A DNA stretch of 61,249 nucleotides from an uncultured Fibrobacter sp. (GCA_946183925.1 CAMHDS010000006.1:1-61249); one strand, 5' to 3'. Shown: positions 33,946 to 42,326, numbered from the stretch's first letter. Notes: generated by a model not told the origin, from the letters alone. Program-made: numbers and translations.

Positions 33946-34404
33946 TTAGATTTCAACAAGAATTCCCGCTTGGAGATAGAAGTAGCCCTTGCCTACATGG
34001 TCCAAAAATTCGTAACCGCCCATGACAAGAATTGAGGAATAGTCCCCGTTTTTTATGTCCATGCCACCGCCGATTTTCCAGAAAAACTGGTGGTCACTCC
34101 CGATAAGGTAGCCGATGTCGCCTGTGGCGACAGGTAAAATTTGGCTTCCGATGGGCAGGCGAATCCAGAGGGCCCCGCTTATAGGAACTAGGCCAACATT
34201 GTCAATTTCTTGATATCCACTGCCTACGCCTACGAATAGCATCTGGTCTATTCGGTACCACAGGTGTCCATAGATATTCAGGTTGAAGGTGGTGATTTCG
34301 CTTGCGTGATTGACAACGCCAGCCTGTACATCCATGGTAAAGGCATTCGCCGGAATTACAGTGAATGCGATGACAAACAGTATGGCGGTCAGAATGCGTT
34401 TCAT
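33946..34404 (-). CDS. Small exported, probably outer-membrane, protein
   Basis: The start at 34404 (MKRILTAILFVIAF) gives 152 aa with a clear signal peptide ending near PANA. The mature part is rich in alternating hydrophobic and aromatic residues (MLFVGVGSGYQEI, YFYLQAGILVEI) with Gly turns, the look of a small beta-barrel. I cannot name a family. Extending the frame further upstream would add a non-signal stretch overlapping the glycosyltransferase gene. A TATATTTC box lies 16 nt before the ATG. Confidence 0.7.
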   Translation of the reverse strand: MKRILTAILFVIAFTVIPANAFTMDVQAGVVNHASEITTFNLNIYGHLWYRIDQMLFVGVGSGYQEIDNVGLVPISGALWIRLPIGSQILPVATGDIGYLIGSDHQFFWKIGGGMDIKNGDYSSILVMGGYEFLDHVGKGYFYLQAGILVEI

Positions 34405-34420
34405 ATACAAATCTCTAATT

Positions 34421-34428
34421 GAAATATA
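34421..34428 (-). promoter_or_regulatory. TATATTTC promoter box of the small exported protein
   Basis: Minus-strand TATATTTC lies 16 nt before ATG 34404, within the spacer behind the glycosyltransferase stop codon. Confidence 0.4.
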
Positions 34429-34477
34429 ATTTCTTTTCTGAACAAATTTCAAATTCCATGTTTTACATCTAAAGCAA

Positions 34478-35629
34478 TTATTCGTCGGAGCGGGCTTCGC
34501 GAGCCCAACCGCCAGATTTCTCTTTGCCAAAGGAAAGGAAAAATCCCTTGAGCATGGCCATGTTCATAGACAAGAAGTAGTAAGCTCCGGGGATAATCTT
34601 GAATAGACCGGCCAGTAAGAACGCAACCAGGATTCCCAGAGAAATCCGGTAGGGAGTGTAATACCCTGCCAGGGGAATGTTCACAAGGAGCAGCAAGATC
34701 ATGATATGGGGAGAAAACCAGCGAAGGATCTTGTGGGACAGGAATAGGTAGCAGCGCAGGGGCCTGAACGGATTGAGTAGAGGAAGGTAAGAAAGCATGT
34801 AGTTGAAGTTGGCGCGGCCGATGCGGACCTTGCGCCGAAATTCTCCGGAGGTTTCTTTGGATGTCTGCTCGGTACCGATAGCGCTGGCGATGAATGTGCA
34901 GTAGTAGCCCTTTTGCAAAATTTTCGTGGTGACGAAAAAGTCGTCCATTATGCTTTTCTTGGTGGGCAGGTCTGTATACAGTTTCTTGCGGATGGCGTAA
35001 AGGGCTCCGTTTCCACCGATGAGCAAGTCCATCATGCCTTCGAACTTCTTGATTTCAGATTCTAGATCCCAGTAGGCGCTTTCACCACGACCCAGTTCAG
35101 AACCGCTCTTGTCGGTGAGAATCAGGTGCCCGCAGGCGCATCCAATTTTCTTGTCCTTAAAGGGGGCCGTAAGCTTGCGGACCACGTTGGGGAACAGCAT
35201 AGTGTTGGCGTCGCAGAAAAGGAGGATTTCACCGGAGGCCTCTTTTTGTAGGCGGTTCAGCATGGCGGCCTTGCCGGCGTTTTGGGGAGCCTTGACGAGG
35301 GTGATGCCCTGGTCCTTGTACCGTTCCACGATTTCGGCAGTTCTGTCGGCGGAGCCATCGTCGCCAATAAGGATTTCTAGTTTTTCTTTTGGGTAGTCCA
35401 GCTCTAGCAGGTTCTGGATTTTGCGCTCAATGACGGCCTCTTCGTTGTAGGCAGAAATCAAGATGGAAACAGTGGGTAAGCTCTCTCCATCGCTGCCATC
35501 TCTGCCCTTCCTCTTGAATATTTCGCTGACAAAGGGGAGCGTAATGGGAAACAGCACGTAGCAGTGGACAAAAAGGATGAGTAGCACCCAGAAGGCTATT
35601 TGCAAATACAAAAGAACTTGCTCGCTCAT
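34478..35629 (-). CDS. Membrane glycosyltransferase family 2
   Basis: The 383-aa protein has one N-terminal TM helix (about 8-25), a GT-A domain with ISAYNEE, DDGSADRT and CDANTML (DxD-like), the acidic MDDFF motif, and two or three C-terminal TM helices. The QxxRW motif of processive enzymes is replaced by RIGRANFNYM. It probably transfers a sugar from a nucleotide donor to a lipid or polysaccharide acceptor at the cytoplasmic face. Its start overlaps the stop of the thioredoxin-like gene by 4 bp, so the two are translationally coupled. Confidence 0.87.
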   Translation of the reverse strand: MSEQVLLYLQIAFWVLLILFVHCYVLFPITLPFVSEIFKRKGRDGSDGESLPTVSILISAYNEEAVIERKIQNLLELDYPKEKLEILIGDDGSADRTAEIVERYKDQGITLVKAPQNAGKAAMLNRLQKEASGEILLFCDANTMLFPNVVRKLTAPFKDKKIGCACGHLILTDKSGSELGRGESAYWDLESEIKKFEGMMDLLIGGNGALYAIRKKLYTDLPTKKSIMDDFFVTTKILQKGYYCTFIASAIGTEQTSKETSGEFRRKVRIGRANFNYMLSYLPLLNPFRPLRCYLFLSHKILRWFSPHIMILLLLVNIPLAGYYTPYRISLGILVAFLLAGLFKIIPGAYYFLSMNMAMLKGFFLSFGKEKSGGWAREARSDE

Positions 35630-36123
35630 CGTTCAATCCATTCTCTTTCTTTTTCCAGAAACTTGTCCAGCAACATCTGCATCTCTTGAGGTGACATGGA
35701 GTCTGTCACTGTCAATATAGAAAGTCCCTTGGGCGCCACCAGTACAAAAGAGGGGAGAACGTTCAGTTCCCACACTTCAGAGAAGCATTTTTTTGCGGTA
35801 GCCTTTTTTCCATCGCATACAATTGGGCTTTCGGAATCTACGTCCAATTTTACAGGGTAGAATTTTTTGTTCAGTAAGGAGGCTACCGTGGGGTTCATAT
35901 AGACATTTTTGTCCATCACCCGGCAGGGAATGCACCAGTCGGCGTACATGTCCACGAAAATAAGCTTGGGTTCGGTCTTTGCCTTTTCTAGGGCTGTGCT
36001 GTAATCCATCCACTGGACTAGGGATTGGGGGATAACCGGCGCCTTTCCGGAGGCTTGTGCTGCAAAAGCGATGCCTGACAAGAAAACGACACAGAGAATG
36101 ATGCCGGCGAAGTGGCGAGGCAT
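35626..36123 (-). CDS. Exported thioredoxin-like protein
   Basis: The 165-aa protein has a signal peptide (about 1-24, ending AFAAQA) and a thioredoxin fold with active site ADWCIPCRVMDK. The cis-Pro region reads VLPSFVLV. An additional Cys pair lies in VCDGKKATAKKCF. Related proteins reduce or isomerise disulfides in the periplasm, often fed by DsbD; a dsbD gene is at 51329-53251. It overlaps the glycosyltransferase gene by 4 bp and follows a lipoprotein gene by 3 bp. Confidence 0.85.
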   Translation of the reverse strand: MPRHFAGIILCVVFLSGIAFAAQASGKAPVIPQSLVQWMDYSTALEKAKTEPKLIFVDMYADWCIPCRVMDKNVYMNPTVASLLNKKFYPVKLDVDSESPIVCDGKKATAKKCFSEVWELNVLPSFVLVAPKGLSILTVTDSMSPQEMQMLLDKFLEKEREWIER

Positions 36124-36126
36124 GGA

Positions 36127-36513
36127 CTAGTCCTCCCCCCGCCTGCGTGCAGGAGCTGTCTTGTTCTGTTCAATTAAAGTGTCCAGTCGATCAATGACCG
36201 CTTTCTGGAACGGAACCCACATGTCCCTGTCGTCGAGGATGGCGTTCGCCTTCTTGAGGAATTGATTCCTGCTGTAGCCTGCCGAATCCAGGATTATTTT
36301 GCGTTTGATTCGAGCCGTGGGGGAATCCTTGCCGTACATCTGTTCGACAATCAGCAGTTCCGTGTAGGTGTTCACGAATTTCTGGTCAACAGAAGGGGCT
36401 TTCTTGTCGCAGCCCGACTGTAGGCACAACAGGGCCGCAAGTCCAAGAATCATCAAGAAGCGCCCGGCGACGCTTTTTAAACTCTTGATAATTCGTGGTT
36501 GAACGTCGGTCAT
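36127..36513 (-). CDS. Small lipoprotein of unknown function (DUF4296-like)
   Basis: The 128-aa product has a lipoprotein signal with lipobox LQSGC (Cys about 35) after an N-region with several basic residues. The mature part is helical: TYTELLIVEQMYG and GYSRNQFLKKANAILDD resemble the layout of DUF4296 lipoproteins of Bacteroidetes, but I am not sure of that link. The C-terminus is basic (ARRRGED). It lies 8 bp after ftsY and 3 bp before the thioredoxin-like gene, within a compact five-gene set. Confidence 0.7.
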   Translation of the reverse strand: MTDVQPRIIKSLKSVAGRFLMILGLAALLCLQSGCDKKAPSVDQKFVNTYTELLIVEQMYGKDSPTARIKRKIILDSAGYSRNQFLKKANAILDDRDMWVPFQKAVIDRLDTLIEQNKTAPARRRGED

Positions 36514-36521
36514 GACGGTTT

Positions 36522-37442
36522 TCAGGTTTCGCTTTCCAGGGCGTTTTCGAAAAGGCCTTCTACATATTCGGCCTTGCTGAAAGGCACCAGCTGGTCGATG
36601 CGTTCGCCCATACCAATCCAGCGGATGGGAATCTGCAGGGAACTCGCGATGGAAAGCACCGCTCCACCGCGGGCCGTGCCATCTAGCTTGGTGACCACCA
36701 GGCCCGTAAGCGGGAAACTTTGGTTGAAAATCTTGGTCTGGTTGATGGTGTTCTGACCGGTGTTGCCGTCAATGACCAGCCACATGTCGTGAGGCATTTC
36801 GGGGTTCACCTTCTTGATGACGCGGACTATCTTCTTGAGTTCTTCCATCAGGTAGTCCTTGTTGTGCAGACGGCCGGCCGTATCGATAAGCACTACGTCG
36901 CAGCCCCGGGCCACGGCCGCATTGCAGGCGTCGAACGCCACGGCTGCGGGGTCGGAGCCTTCTTGATGTTTTACGAATTCGGCGCCGCTACGTTCGGCCC
37001 AGGTTTCCAGCTGGTCGATGGCTGCCGCACGGAAGGTATCGCAGGCGGCGATCATCACCTTCTTGCCTTCGTCCTTGAGTCGGGCGGCCAGTTTCCCGAT
37101 GGTGGTGGTCTTGCCGGCACCGTTTACACCGATGACCAGCACCACATGGGGCTTGCCCTTGAGTTCAAACGGGGGAGGGTCTTTCAAAAGGCGCTCCGCC
37201 TCGCTCCGCATAATGTCAAGAACCTGCTCTGTCGTGAGGGACTTGCCCAAGGCCTGTTCCCGCAGGGCATCGGTCAACAGGAATGCGGCTTCGACGCCCA
37301 CATCGGCCTTGATGAGGTGCTCTTCTAGCTCTTCTAGGGTTTCGTCGGTAATTTTTCCGGCGCCCACAATGCCCTTGAGCTCGCCCATGAGGGCGTCACG
37401 GGTCTTGGCAAGGCCGCTCTTGATGGCAGAAAAAAGTCCCAT
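36522..37442 (-). CDS. ftsY: Signal recognition particle receptor
   Basis: The 306-aa GTPase docks SRP-ribosome complexes at the inner membrane for cotranslational insertion. The NG domain is complete: helical N domain, GVNGAGKTTTIGKLA (G1), DTFRAAAIDQL, DTAGRLHNK (G3), TKLDGTARGG (G4) and the closing GERIDQLVPF. The acidic A domain of E. coli FtsY is absent, as in many bacteria. The start codon at 37442 overlaps the stop of clpP by 1 bp. Confidence 0.96.
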   Translation of the reverse strand: MGLFSAIKSGLAKTRDALMGELKGIVGAGKITDETLEELEEHLIKADVGVEAAFLLTDALREQALGKSLTTEQVLDIMRSEAERLLKDPPPFELKGKPHVVLVIGVNGAGKTTTIGKLAARLKDEGKKVMIAACDTFRAAAIDQLETWAERSGAEFVKHQEGSDPAAVAFDACNAAVARGCDVVLIDTAGRLHNKDYLMEELKKIVRVIKKVNPEMPHDMWLVIDGNTGQNTINQTKIFNQSFPLTGLVVTKLDGTARGGAVLSIASSLQIPIRWIGMGERIDQLVPFSKAEYVEGLFENALESET

Positions 37443-38023
37443 TATACCAGGCTCTCGACCTTATCGACCAGACCGTAGGCCTTGGCCTCTTCGGCGCTCA
37501 TGAAGTTGTCGCGTTCGGTGTCCTTGTCGATTTCTTCGATGCTATGGCCCGAAGTTTCGGCAAGAATCTTGCCCGTGATGTTACGGATGCGGAGCATTTC
37601 TTCGGCCTGGATCTGGATATCGCTGGCAGGCGCCACGATTTCGCCGTGAATCAGGGGCTGGTGGATCATGATACGGGCGTTGGGCCAGGCGTAGCGCTTG
37701 CCCTTGGCGCCAGAGGTGAGGAGGACAGCCCCCATGGAGGCGGCCTGCCCACAGCAGACGGTGACCACGTCGCTCTTGATGGCGTTCATGCAGTCGTAAA
37801 TGGCAAGACCGCTAGAGATCACTCCGCCCGGGCTGTTGATAAAGAACACGATGTCTTCGTGGTTCAGGGAATCCAGGTACAGGAGCTGCTTGACAATGCG
37901 TTCGGCGCTTTCGTCATCCACTCCGCCCCACAGGAAAATCCTGCGCTTGGAGGCGAGGAACTCCTCGGCCTTTTTCATCATTTCGGGTGTCTGGTTTTCT
38001 TTCTTTTCGCTACAGTCAGCCAT
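37442..38023 (-). CDS. clpP: ATP-dependent Clp protease proteolytic subunit
   Basis: The 193-aa serine peptidase forms the tetradecameric chamber that degrades proteins fed by ClpX or ClpA. The catalytic Ser is at about 97 in GQAASMGA, the His at about 121 in MIHQP, and the Asp lies in DKDTERDNFMSAEEA. The oligomer contact FINSPGGVISSGLAIYD is intact. No clpX or tig gene adjoins it; instead it leads ftsY and three further genes on the minus strand. AAGGAT precedes the ATG. Confidence 0.95.
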   Translation of the reverse strand: MADCSEKKENQTPEMMKKAEEFLASKRRIFLWGGVDDESAERIVKQLLYLDSLNHEDIVFFINSPGGVISSGLAIYDCMNAIKSDVVTVCCGQAASMGAVLLTSGAKGKRYAWPNARIMIHQPLIHGEIVAPASDIQIQAEEMLRIRNITGKILAETSGHSIEEIDKDTERDNFMSAEEAKAYGLVDKVESLV

Positions 38024-38106
38024 AATGAATCCTTTTTGTTCAGCTATAATTTAGAAATTATTCAATACTGAATTATCGTTTTTTCCTTGCAAAATGTAAA
38101 GATTCC

Positions 38107-38114
38107 TATATTTG
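38107..38114 (+). promoter_or_regulatory. TATATTTG promoter box of aroD
   Basis: A perfect TAnnTTTG box ends 4 nt before ATG 38119 with no Shine-Dalgarno, so a leaderless transcript is expected. Confidence 0.5.
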
Positions 38115-38118
38115 GCGC

Positions 38119-38883
38119 ATGCCCGCGCGCAACGATAAAATTCTGGTAGGCCTGGTCAGTCCCGAAGTCCTCTCTGCCATAGAGTCGGACTCCATGCACC
38201 CTGTGTTTCTGGATCTGCAGTCCTGTTCGGCCCTGGAAATCCGTTATGACTTTTTCGAGGAGGCCCTCTGGCCGGGCCTTTCGGCGCGGGTCCGGAAGGT
38301 GGCGCCCCACGCCATGCAGATAGGCACCATCCGCCTTAAGCGGGATGGCGGGGCCTTTCAGGATTCCCGTGCTGGAGACCGCCTGCCCCTGTGGAAAAAC
38401 ATTCTGGAAGCGGAGCAGGTGCCAGGCTGGCTGGACCTGGAGCAGGACTGCCTCTACGACTACGAAAAGCTGTCCGCCCTGGCAGACCATCGGGACGTGA
38501 AAATCCTTATTTCACAGCACAATTTTTCCCGCACGCCTACGGACATGGAACTGCGGGACTACGCCCGAGACGTTTCCCGCCTGGGGGCCGAAGGCCTGAA
38601 AATTGCCGCCATGTGCAATTCCGAAGAGGACTGTGACCGCCTGTACGGTTTTACGCAGAATTTTTCTGCCGATTTTGAACTTTTTGCCGCCTTCGGCATG
38701 GGGGACCTGGGCCGGGTAAGCCGAATCTGGTCCCTGAAAGAGGGGGCGAACCTGACCTACGGGGCTATTGGTCAAGTGGCAGCCCCCGGTCAAATCCAGG
38801 TTCCCGTGATGGCGGAAGCCCTTGAAAAACTGTCGGATTTCCATTCCAAATTCGAAATTTCCGCGTTTTTGAACGAAAAATGA
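38119..38883 (+). CDS. aroD: Type I 3-dehydroquinate dehydratase
   Basis: The 254-aa enzyme catalyses the third shikimate-pathway step, dehydroquinate to dehydroshikimate, by a Schiff base. The general-base His is in ISQHNF and the Schiff-base Lys in AEGLKIAAM. LEIRYDFFE near the start matches the substrate-binding ExRxD segment, and LTYGAIGQVAAPGQI near the end is the usual lid region. Length is typical. The start is set by the box 4 nt upstream. Confidence 0.9.
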   Translation: MPARNDKILVGLVSPEVLSAIESDSMHPVFLDLQSCSALEIRYDFFEEALWPGLSARVRKVAPHAMQIGTIRLKRDGGAFQDSRAGDRLPLWKNILEAEQVPGWLDLEQDCLYDYEKLSALADHRDVKILISQHNFSRTPTDMELRDYARDVSRLGAEGLKIAAMCNSEEDCDRLYGFTQNFSADFELFAAFGMGDLGRVSRIWSLKEGANLTYGAIGQVAAPGQIQVPVMAEALEKLSDFHSKFEISAFLNEK

Positions 38884-38910
38884 CGGTTTTCCTTTTTTTA
38901 TCCTTATTTT

Positions 38911-38940
38911 TTGGCAAACGGGCCTTAAATTTTCTAAATA
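38911..38940 (+). promoter_or_regulatory. Candidate promoter of the PTS EIIA gene
   Basis: TTGGCA (38911-38916) and TAAATA (38935-38940) are 18 nt apart, with ATG 38968 following after a leader that holds AGAGGA. Confidence 0.5.
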
Positions 38941-38967
38941 TCTATCTTGTATATAGAGGATAACGAT

Positions 38968-39432
38968 ATGCGTCTTTCTGAACGGTTTGTAGATAATTGC
39001 ATTTTGATCAATTCTCCTTGCGAAACCAAGGAGGCCATTCTGAACGAACTGGTAGATACACTTTGCAGCGCCTATAAGCTGGAACATCGCGACGAGATTT
39101 TTGAGGCCGTCTGGAACCGCGAAAAGACCCGTTCCACCGGTATCGGTTGCGGCCTGGCCGTGCCCCACGCCAAGATTGACTACGTGGACCGCATGTGCAT
39201 GGTGGCCGCCACTGTCGAAAAGGGCCTGGATTTCGAGTCCTTTGACGGCGAACCCGTTTATTTGCTGATTCTCATCGTAAGCCCCGGAAACACCGTCGGA
39301 CCGCACCTCAAGGCCCTGTCTTCGGTGAGTCGCCTCTTGGCCGACGGCAACGTGCGTAAGGAACTGATTGCGGCCAAGACCCCGGCGGAGTTCCTGACCA
39401 TCCTTAAGGGAGCCGAGGATAAGTATTTATAA
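38968..39432 (+). CDS. PTS EIIA domain protein (fructose/nitrogen type)
   Basis: The 154-aa protein is a single EIIA type-2 domain with the phospho-accepting His at about 67 in LAVPHAKID. Stand-alone proteins of this type often regulate rather than transport (PtsN-like). No EIIB, EIIC, HPr or EI gene is in the window, which favours a regulatory role. The start is ATG 38968 with AGAGGA upstream; an in-frame TTG 21 nt earlier is less likely. A family B repeat abuts the stop codon. Confidence 0.88.
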   Translation: MRLSERFVDNCILINSPCETKEAILNELVDTLCSAYKLEHRDEIFEAVWNREKTRSTGIGCGLAVPHAKIDYVDRMCMVAATVEKGLDFESFDGEPVYLLILIVSPGNTVGPHLKALSSVSRLLADGNVRKELIAAKTPAEFLTILKGAEDKYL

Positions 39433-39535
39433 GGGGTTAGGGTCTAGGATCTAGGGGCTAGGGAAAAGTTTGAAGCACGAAGTGCGTGATTTTAAATCCC
39501 TAAATCCTAGTCTCTAATTTCTAATCCCTCTAACA
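39433..39535. repeat. Family B element with GAA-loop hairpin after a stop codon
   Basis: Directly after the TAA stop comes GGGGTTAGGGTCTAGGATCT and more of the same words, then GCACGAAGTGC (39475-39485, GAA loop), then an inverse arm TCCCTAAATCCTAGTCTCTA with further copies. Confidence 0.7.
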
Positions 39536-39539
39536 TCCC

Positions 39540-39570
39540 TTGACAACCTACTGTCCCTTTTATATATTTG
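39540..39570 (+). promoter_or_regulatory. Promoter of tRNA-Val
   Basis: TTGACA (39540-39545), 17-nt spacer, TATATTTG (39563-39570). The tRNA begins 10 nt later. It fits both the sigma-70 consensus and the TAnnTTTG box. Confidence 0.75.
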
Positions 39571-39580
39571 CACCCACCTC

Positions 39581-39655
39581 GGACGGTTAGCTCAGTTGGT
39601 TTAGAGCGCTGCTTTCACACGGCAGAGGTCACAAGTTCAAATCTTGTACCGTCCA
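39581..39655 (+). tRNA. tRNA-Val (CAC)
   Basis: The 75-nt cloverleaf has acceptor GGACGGT pairing with ACCGTCC. The D-arm is GCTC...GAGC, the anticodon stem is CTGCT/GGCAG with loop TTCACAC (anticodon CAC), and the T-arm carries GTTCAAATC. The discriminator base is A and the CCA end is not encoded. A promoter precedes it and a terminator follows. Confidence 0.95.
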
Positions 39656-39658
39656 CTC

Positions 39659-39688
39659 GAAAGGTCCTGCTTCGGCGGGGCCTTTTTG
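39659..39688 (+). terminator. Terminator of tRNA-Val
   Basis: AAGGTCC (39661-39667) pairs with GGGCCTT (39678-39684, one G-U pair) around a GC-closed TTCG tetraloop, followed by T residues. Confidence 0.8.
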
Positions 39689-39744
39689 TTTTTGTACGGG
39701 GCGTTTTAGACCGCAGGACAACCGCGTGGCACAAGAGGTGTCGC

Positions 39745-40788
39745 CTAGACCTGCGCGAAGAACAGGTCCGAAAGGGCAGAGCGGAACTGGTTGATGCGGT
39801 CGGCGCTGGGATCCCGGTGGGGCCAGGTGAAGTTGCTCAGGAGGACTACAGCCGCTCCCTTTTCGGGGTCGGCCACGATGCTTGCTCCGGTAAAACCGGT
39901 TTTTCCGAAAGTGCGGGGGGAGCGGCGGCTCCCCATGAACCGTTCGGCGTTCAACTCCCAGCCGAGGGCCGTTTCTGCACCCACCTCCGGGGCGAAGGCG
40001 TTGTGGCTTACCAGGTCAAGCAGCCCCTTGGGGGCGACGGTCTTGCCTTCGAAGACGCCGTCGTTCAAGACCATCTGCACAAAGCGGAGCAGGTCGGGGA
40101 CGGTGCTGAACATACCGGCAGAACCTACGGGGAAAAGTTTCCGGAGCACCCAGGCACTTTCGTCGTGAATTTCCCCCTGGATGGTGCGGCCCCGAAATTC
40201 GCATTCTTCCGTGGGCATGATCTGCTCCTTTGGGAACCGGTCCAGCGGGTCCCAGCCGGAGCGCTCCATCTGGAGCGGCTCGAAGAAGGTCTCTTGCCCC
40301 AGCTGCTGCAGGGACTTTCCTGTTAGGCGGCTCAGCACGATTCCCAGCAGCACGCTGGGCGGGTTTCCGTAGTTGAAGGCCTTGCCCGGCGGAATCTGGA
40401 ACTGGTAAGTGAACAGGGACTCGAGAATCCCTTCGGGCGGGAGTGTCCGGAGAGTCTTCATGGGCACCCGGTAGTCCAGACTGTGGGTCAATAGGTGGAA
40501 AATCCGGATGTCACCCCGGTAGTTGGTGTGCAGCTCCGGAATGAAGTCTATGACCTTGGCGTCAACATCCAGTTCGCCCCGCAGAATGCTGCACAGGGCA
40601 AGAGTCGAGGTGGGGCAGACCTTGGTGAGGGAGGCGATGTCGAAGAGGGTATCTTCGGCAGTGTCCAGCGCAACGACGTGCCGCGAACCGTCGGGCAGTA
40701 CAAAACCTGCCACGGCCTTGCTAAAGACGCCCTGGGCTTTGCCCTGTTGCAAGAGATTTTGGATATTCTCTTCTTGAAACAATCTCAA
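39745..40788 (-). CDS. Serine hydrolase, beta-lactamase-related (class C/EstB type)
   Basis: The 347-aa protein has the penicillin-binding fold: Ser53-x-x-Lys56 in ASLTK, Tyr140-Gly-Asn142 in FNYGNPP, and a KTGFTG motif near the C-terminus. No signal peptide is seen, so a cytoplasmic esterase or peptidase is more likely than an antibiotic-degrading enzyme. There is no ATG nearby. AGAAGGA precedes two in-frame TTG codons (40788 and 40782), and I keep the first. The gene lies 106 bp downstream of lysA on the same strand. Confidence 0.85.
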   Translation of the reverse strand: MRLFQEENIQNLLQQGKAQGVFSKAVAGFVLPDGSRHVVALDTAEDTLFDIASLTKVCPTSTLALCSILRGELDVDAKVIDFIPELHTNYRGDIRIFHLLTHSLDYRVPMKTLRTLPPEGILESLFTYQFQIPPGKAFNYGNPPSVLLGIVLSRLTGKSLQQLGQETFFEPLQMERSGWDPLDRFPKEQIMPTEECEFRGRTIQGEIHDESAWVLRKLFPVGSAGMFSTVPDLLRFVQMVLNDGVFEGKTVAPKGLLDLVSHNAFAPEVGAETALGWELNAERFMGSRRSPRTFGKTGFTGASIVADPEKGAAVVLLSNFTWPHRDPSADRINQFRSALSDLFFAQV

Positions 40789-40818
40789 ATTCCTTCTTAA
40801 ATTTTATTGAGTTAGAAA

Positions 40819-40880
40819 CAAGCAGGACAAGGCACGAGCTCCCGTAGCGTACTAAAGCGTACGTGAGGGAGCGAGTAACG
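40819..40880. repeat. GCACGAG/GGAGCGAG structured spacer
   Basis: The spacer between lysA and the serine hydrolase contains CTCCC/GGGAG arms around GCGTACTAAAGCGTAC and a CGCAGTAATGCG hairpin. A looser relative (GCACGAGGGGGTGGCGAG) is at 123-140. Function unknown. Confidence 0.35.
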
Positions 40881-40894
40881 CAGTAATGCGTAGT

Positions 40895-42154
40895 TTATAA
40901 CTCGATCACCCTGTCGTTCTGCAACAGCTGCTCGAACGTCTGCCTTTCGCGGATGACCTTGAGCTCGCCGTTCGTGTACATGGTCTCGGCGGCGTAGCGA
41001 CGGCTATTGTAGTTGCTGCTCATGGCGGCACCGTAAGCACCAGCATCATGGAGAATCAGCAAGTCGCCGACCTTTGCCTTCGGGAGCTTGCGGGTCACCA
41101 CGAAGCCACCTTCTTCCTGCGTGAACACGTCACCGGATTCGCAGAGCGGGCCTGCCACCACTGCGTCGACCATCTCGTTCATCTCGCGACCGTCGCGGGC
41201 GATGATGGAAATGCCGTGATAGCTGCCGTAGAAGCTCGGGCGCACCAGGTCGGTAAAGCCGGCGTCAAGCAGGTAGAACAAATTGTCGCCCTGCTTTTTG
41301 ACGGCGCGGATTTCGGCCATCAGGAAACCGCTTTCGGCCACCAGGTAACGGCCGGGTTCCACTTCAAGGTGAACCTCGTGGCCGATGCTCTGCTGGATGT
41401 TCTTGCGGGCCTTGTCCCACAGGTCGTAGTAGGCCTGCATGTCGATGCGGTTGCCCTTGTCTTCTTCGTGGTACGGAATCGGGAGGCCGCCCCCTGCACT
41501 GATGGTGCGGAGATGACTGCCCAGGCGGCGGCTGGCGTCCACCATGGCGTCGCAAACCTGCGAGAGGTGCTCGAAGTCGGAGCCGGAACCGATGTGCATG
41601 TGGAGTCCTGTAATCCACATGCCGTTTGCCTGCGCGAGCTTGACGCAGTCCTTGATCTGCTCGTGCCACACGCCGTGCTTGCTAAGCGGGCCGCCGGTAT
41701 TCACCTTGCTCGAATGCCCGTGGCCAAAGCCCGGGTTCACGCGGAGCGTGAGTTCCGACTTCACGCCGAAATCGGCGAGCTGCTGGATCATGTCGGGCGA
41801 ACCGACGTTCACCGCGATGTCGTACTTCTTCACGAGTTCAAGCGCGTCGTGGTCAAAAATATCTGCGGTGTAGACGATTTCGGGAGCCTTGCCCTTCTGG
41901 ACTCCGCCCTTGAAACCCGCCTTCAATGCGCGGACGATCTCGCCGGCAGAAACGGCATCGACCACGCCGCCAAGCTTACGGATGAGCGAGACGATGGAGA
42001 GGTTCGGGCATGCCTTCTGGGCAAAACGCACGGTGTCGAAAACTTGGGTCTCCTTCACGCGCTTCTCGATGGTGGCGCGGTCATAGAGCCAGAGGGGGGT
42101 GCCGTACTGTTCGGCAGCCTTCACGAAAACTTCTTGGGGGATGGAATAATTCAT
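40895..42154 (-). CDS. lysA: Diaminopimelate decarboxylase
   Basis: The 419-aa PLP enzyme converts meso-diaminopimelate to lysine. It has the alanine-racemase-like barrel with the PLP Lys at about 47 in FAQKACPN, HMHIGSGS, the phosphate-binding SAGGGLPIPY, EPGRYLVAESG, and the active-site GPLCESGD with Cys. The usual YAxKAN motif is varied to FAQKAC, so an arginine or ornithine decarboxylase relative should be considered, but overall layout fits LysA. A TAAATTTT box lies 8 nt before the ATG; no lysine riboswitch is visible. Confidence 0.85.
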   Translation of the reverse strand: MNYSIPQEVFVKAAEQYGTPLWLYDRATIEKRVKETQVFDTVRFAQKACPNLSIVSLIRKLGGVVDAVSAGEIVRALKAGFKGGVQKGKAPEIVYTADIFDHDALELVKKYDIAVNVGSPDMIQQLADFGVKSELTLRVNPGFGHGHSSKVNTGGPLSKHGVWHEQIKDCVKLAQANGMWITGLHMHIGSGSDFEHLSQVCDAMVDASRRLGSHLRTISAGGGLPIPYHEEDKGNRIDMQAYYDLWDKARKNIQQSIGHEVHLEVEPGRYLVAESGFLMAEIRAVKKQGDNLFYLLDAGFTDLVRPSFYGSYHGISIIARDGREMNEMVDAVVAGPLCESGDVFTQEEGGFVVTRKLPKAKVGDLLILHDAGAYGAAMSSNYNSRRYAAETMYTNGELKVIRERQTFEQLLQNDRVIEL

Positions 42155-42162
42155 ACGGAAGG

Positions 42163-42170
42163 AAAATTTA
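42163..42170 (-). promoter_or_regulatory. Candidate promoter box of lysA
   Basis: Minus-strand TAAATTTT ends 8 nt before the lysA ATG. Evidence is weak because the region is A/T-rich. Confidence 0.3.
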
Positions 42171-42179
42171 GAAAATAGT

Positions 42180-42262
42180 GGTTAGGGGCTAGGATCTAGG
42201 ATTTAGTGGGGCTAGTCTCAAGAGTGCCATCCTGAGCCCGTAGGGCGAAGGATCCAGACCTG
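42180..42262. repeat. Family B array followed by a CATCCTGAGCCC element
   Basis: GGTTAGGGGCTAGGATCTAG and further words (42180-42215), then GCCATCCTGAGCCCGTAGGG with CGAAGGATCC (about 42226-42255), a palindromic CATCCTGAG...GGATC element. Fragments of the second type also occur near 48650. Confidence 0.6.
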
Positions 42263-42299
42263 AATGATTTGCGACCCTGCGGCCTCTTTTACACAAAAT

Positions 42300-42326
42300 G
42301 AAAAAGGTTTCGGTGATCCGAAACCT
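42300..42326 (-). terminator. Terminator of the CBM48 gene
   Basis: On the minus strand AGGTTTCGG, loop ATCA, CCGAAACCT, then TTTTT. It lies 48 bp beyond the CBM48 stop codon. Confidence 0.75.

Noticed and set aside
39745..40788. Antibiotic-resistance beta-lactamase
   Set aside because: SxxK and YxN are present, but there is no signal peptide and the sequence fits general serine hydrolases related to class C enzymes.
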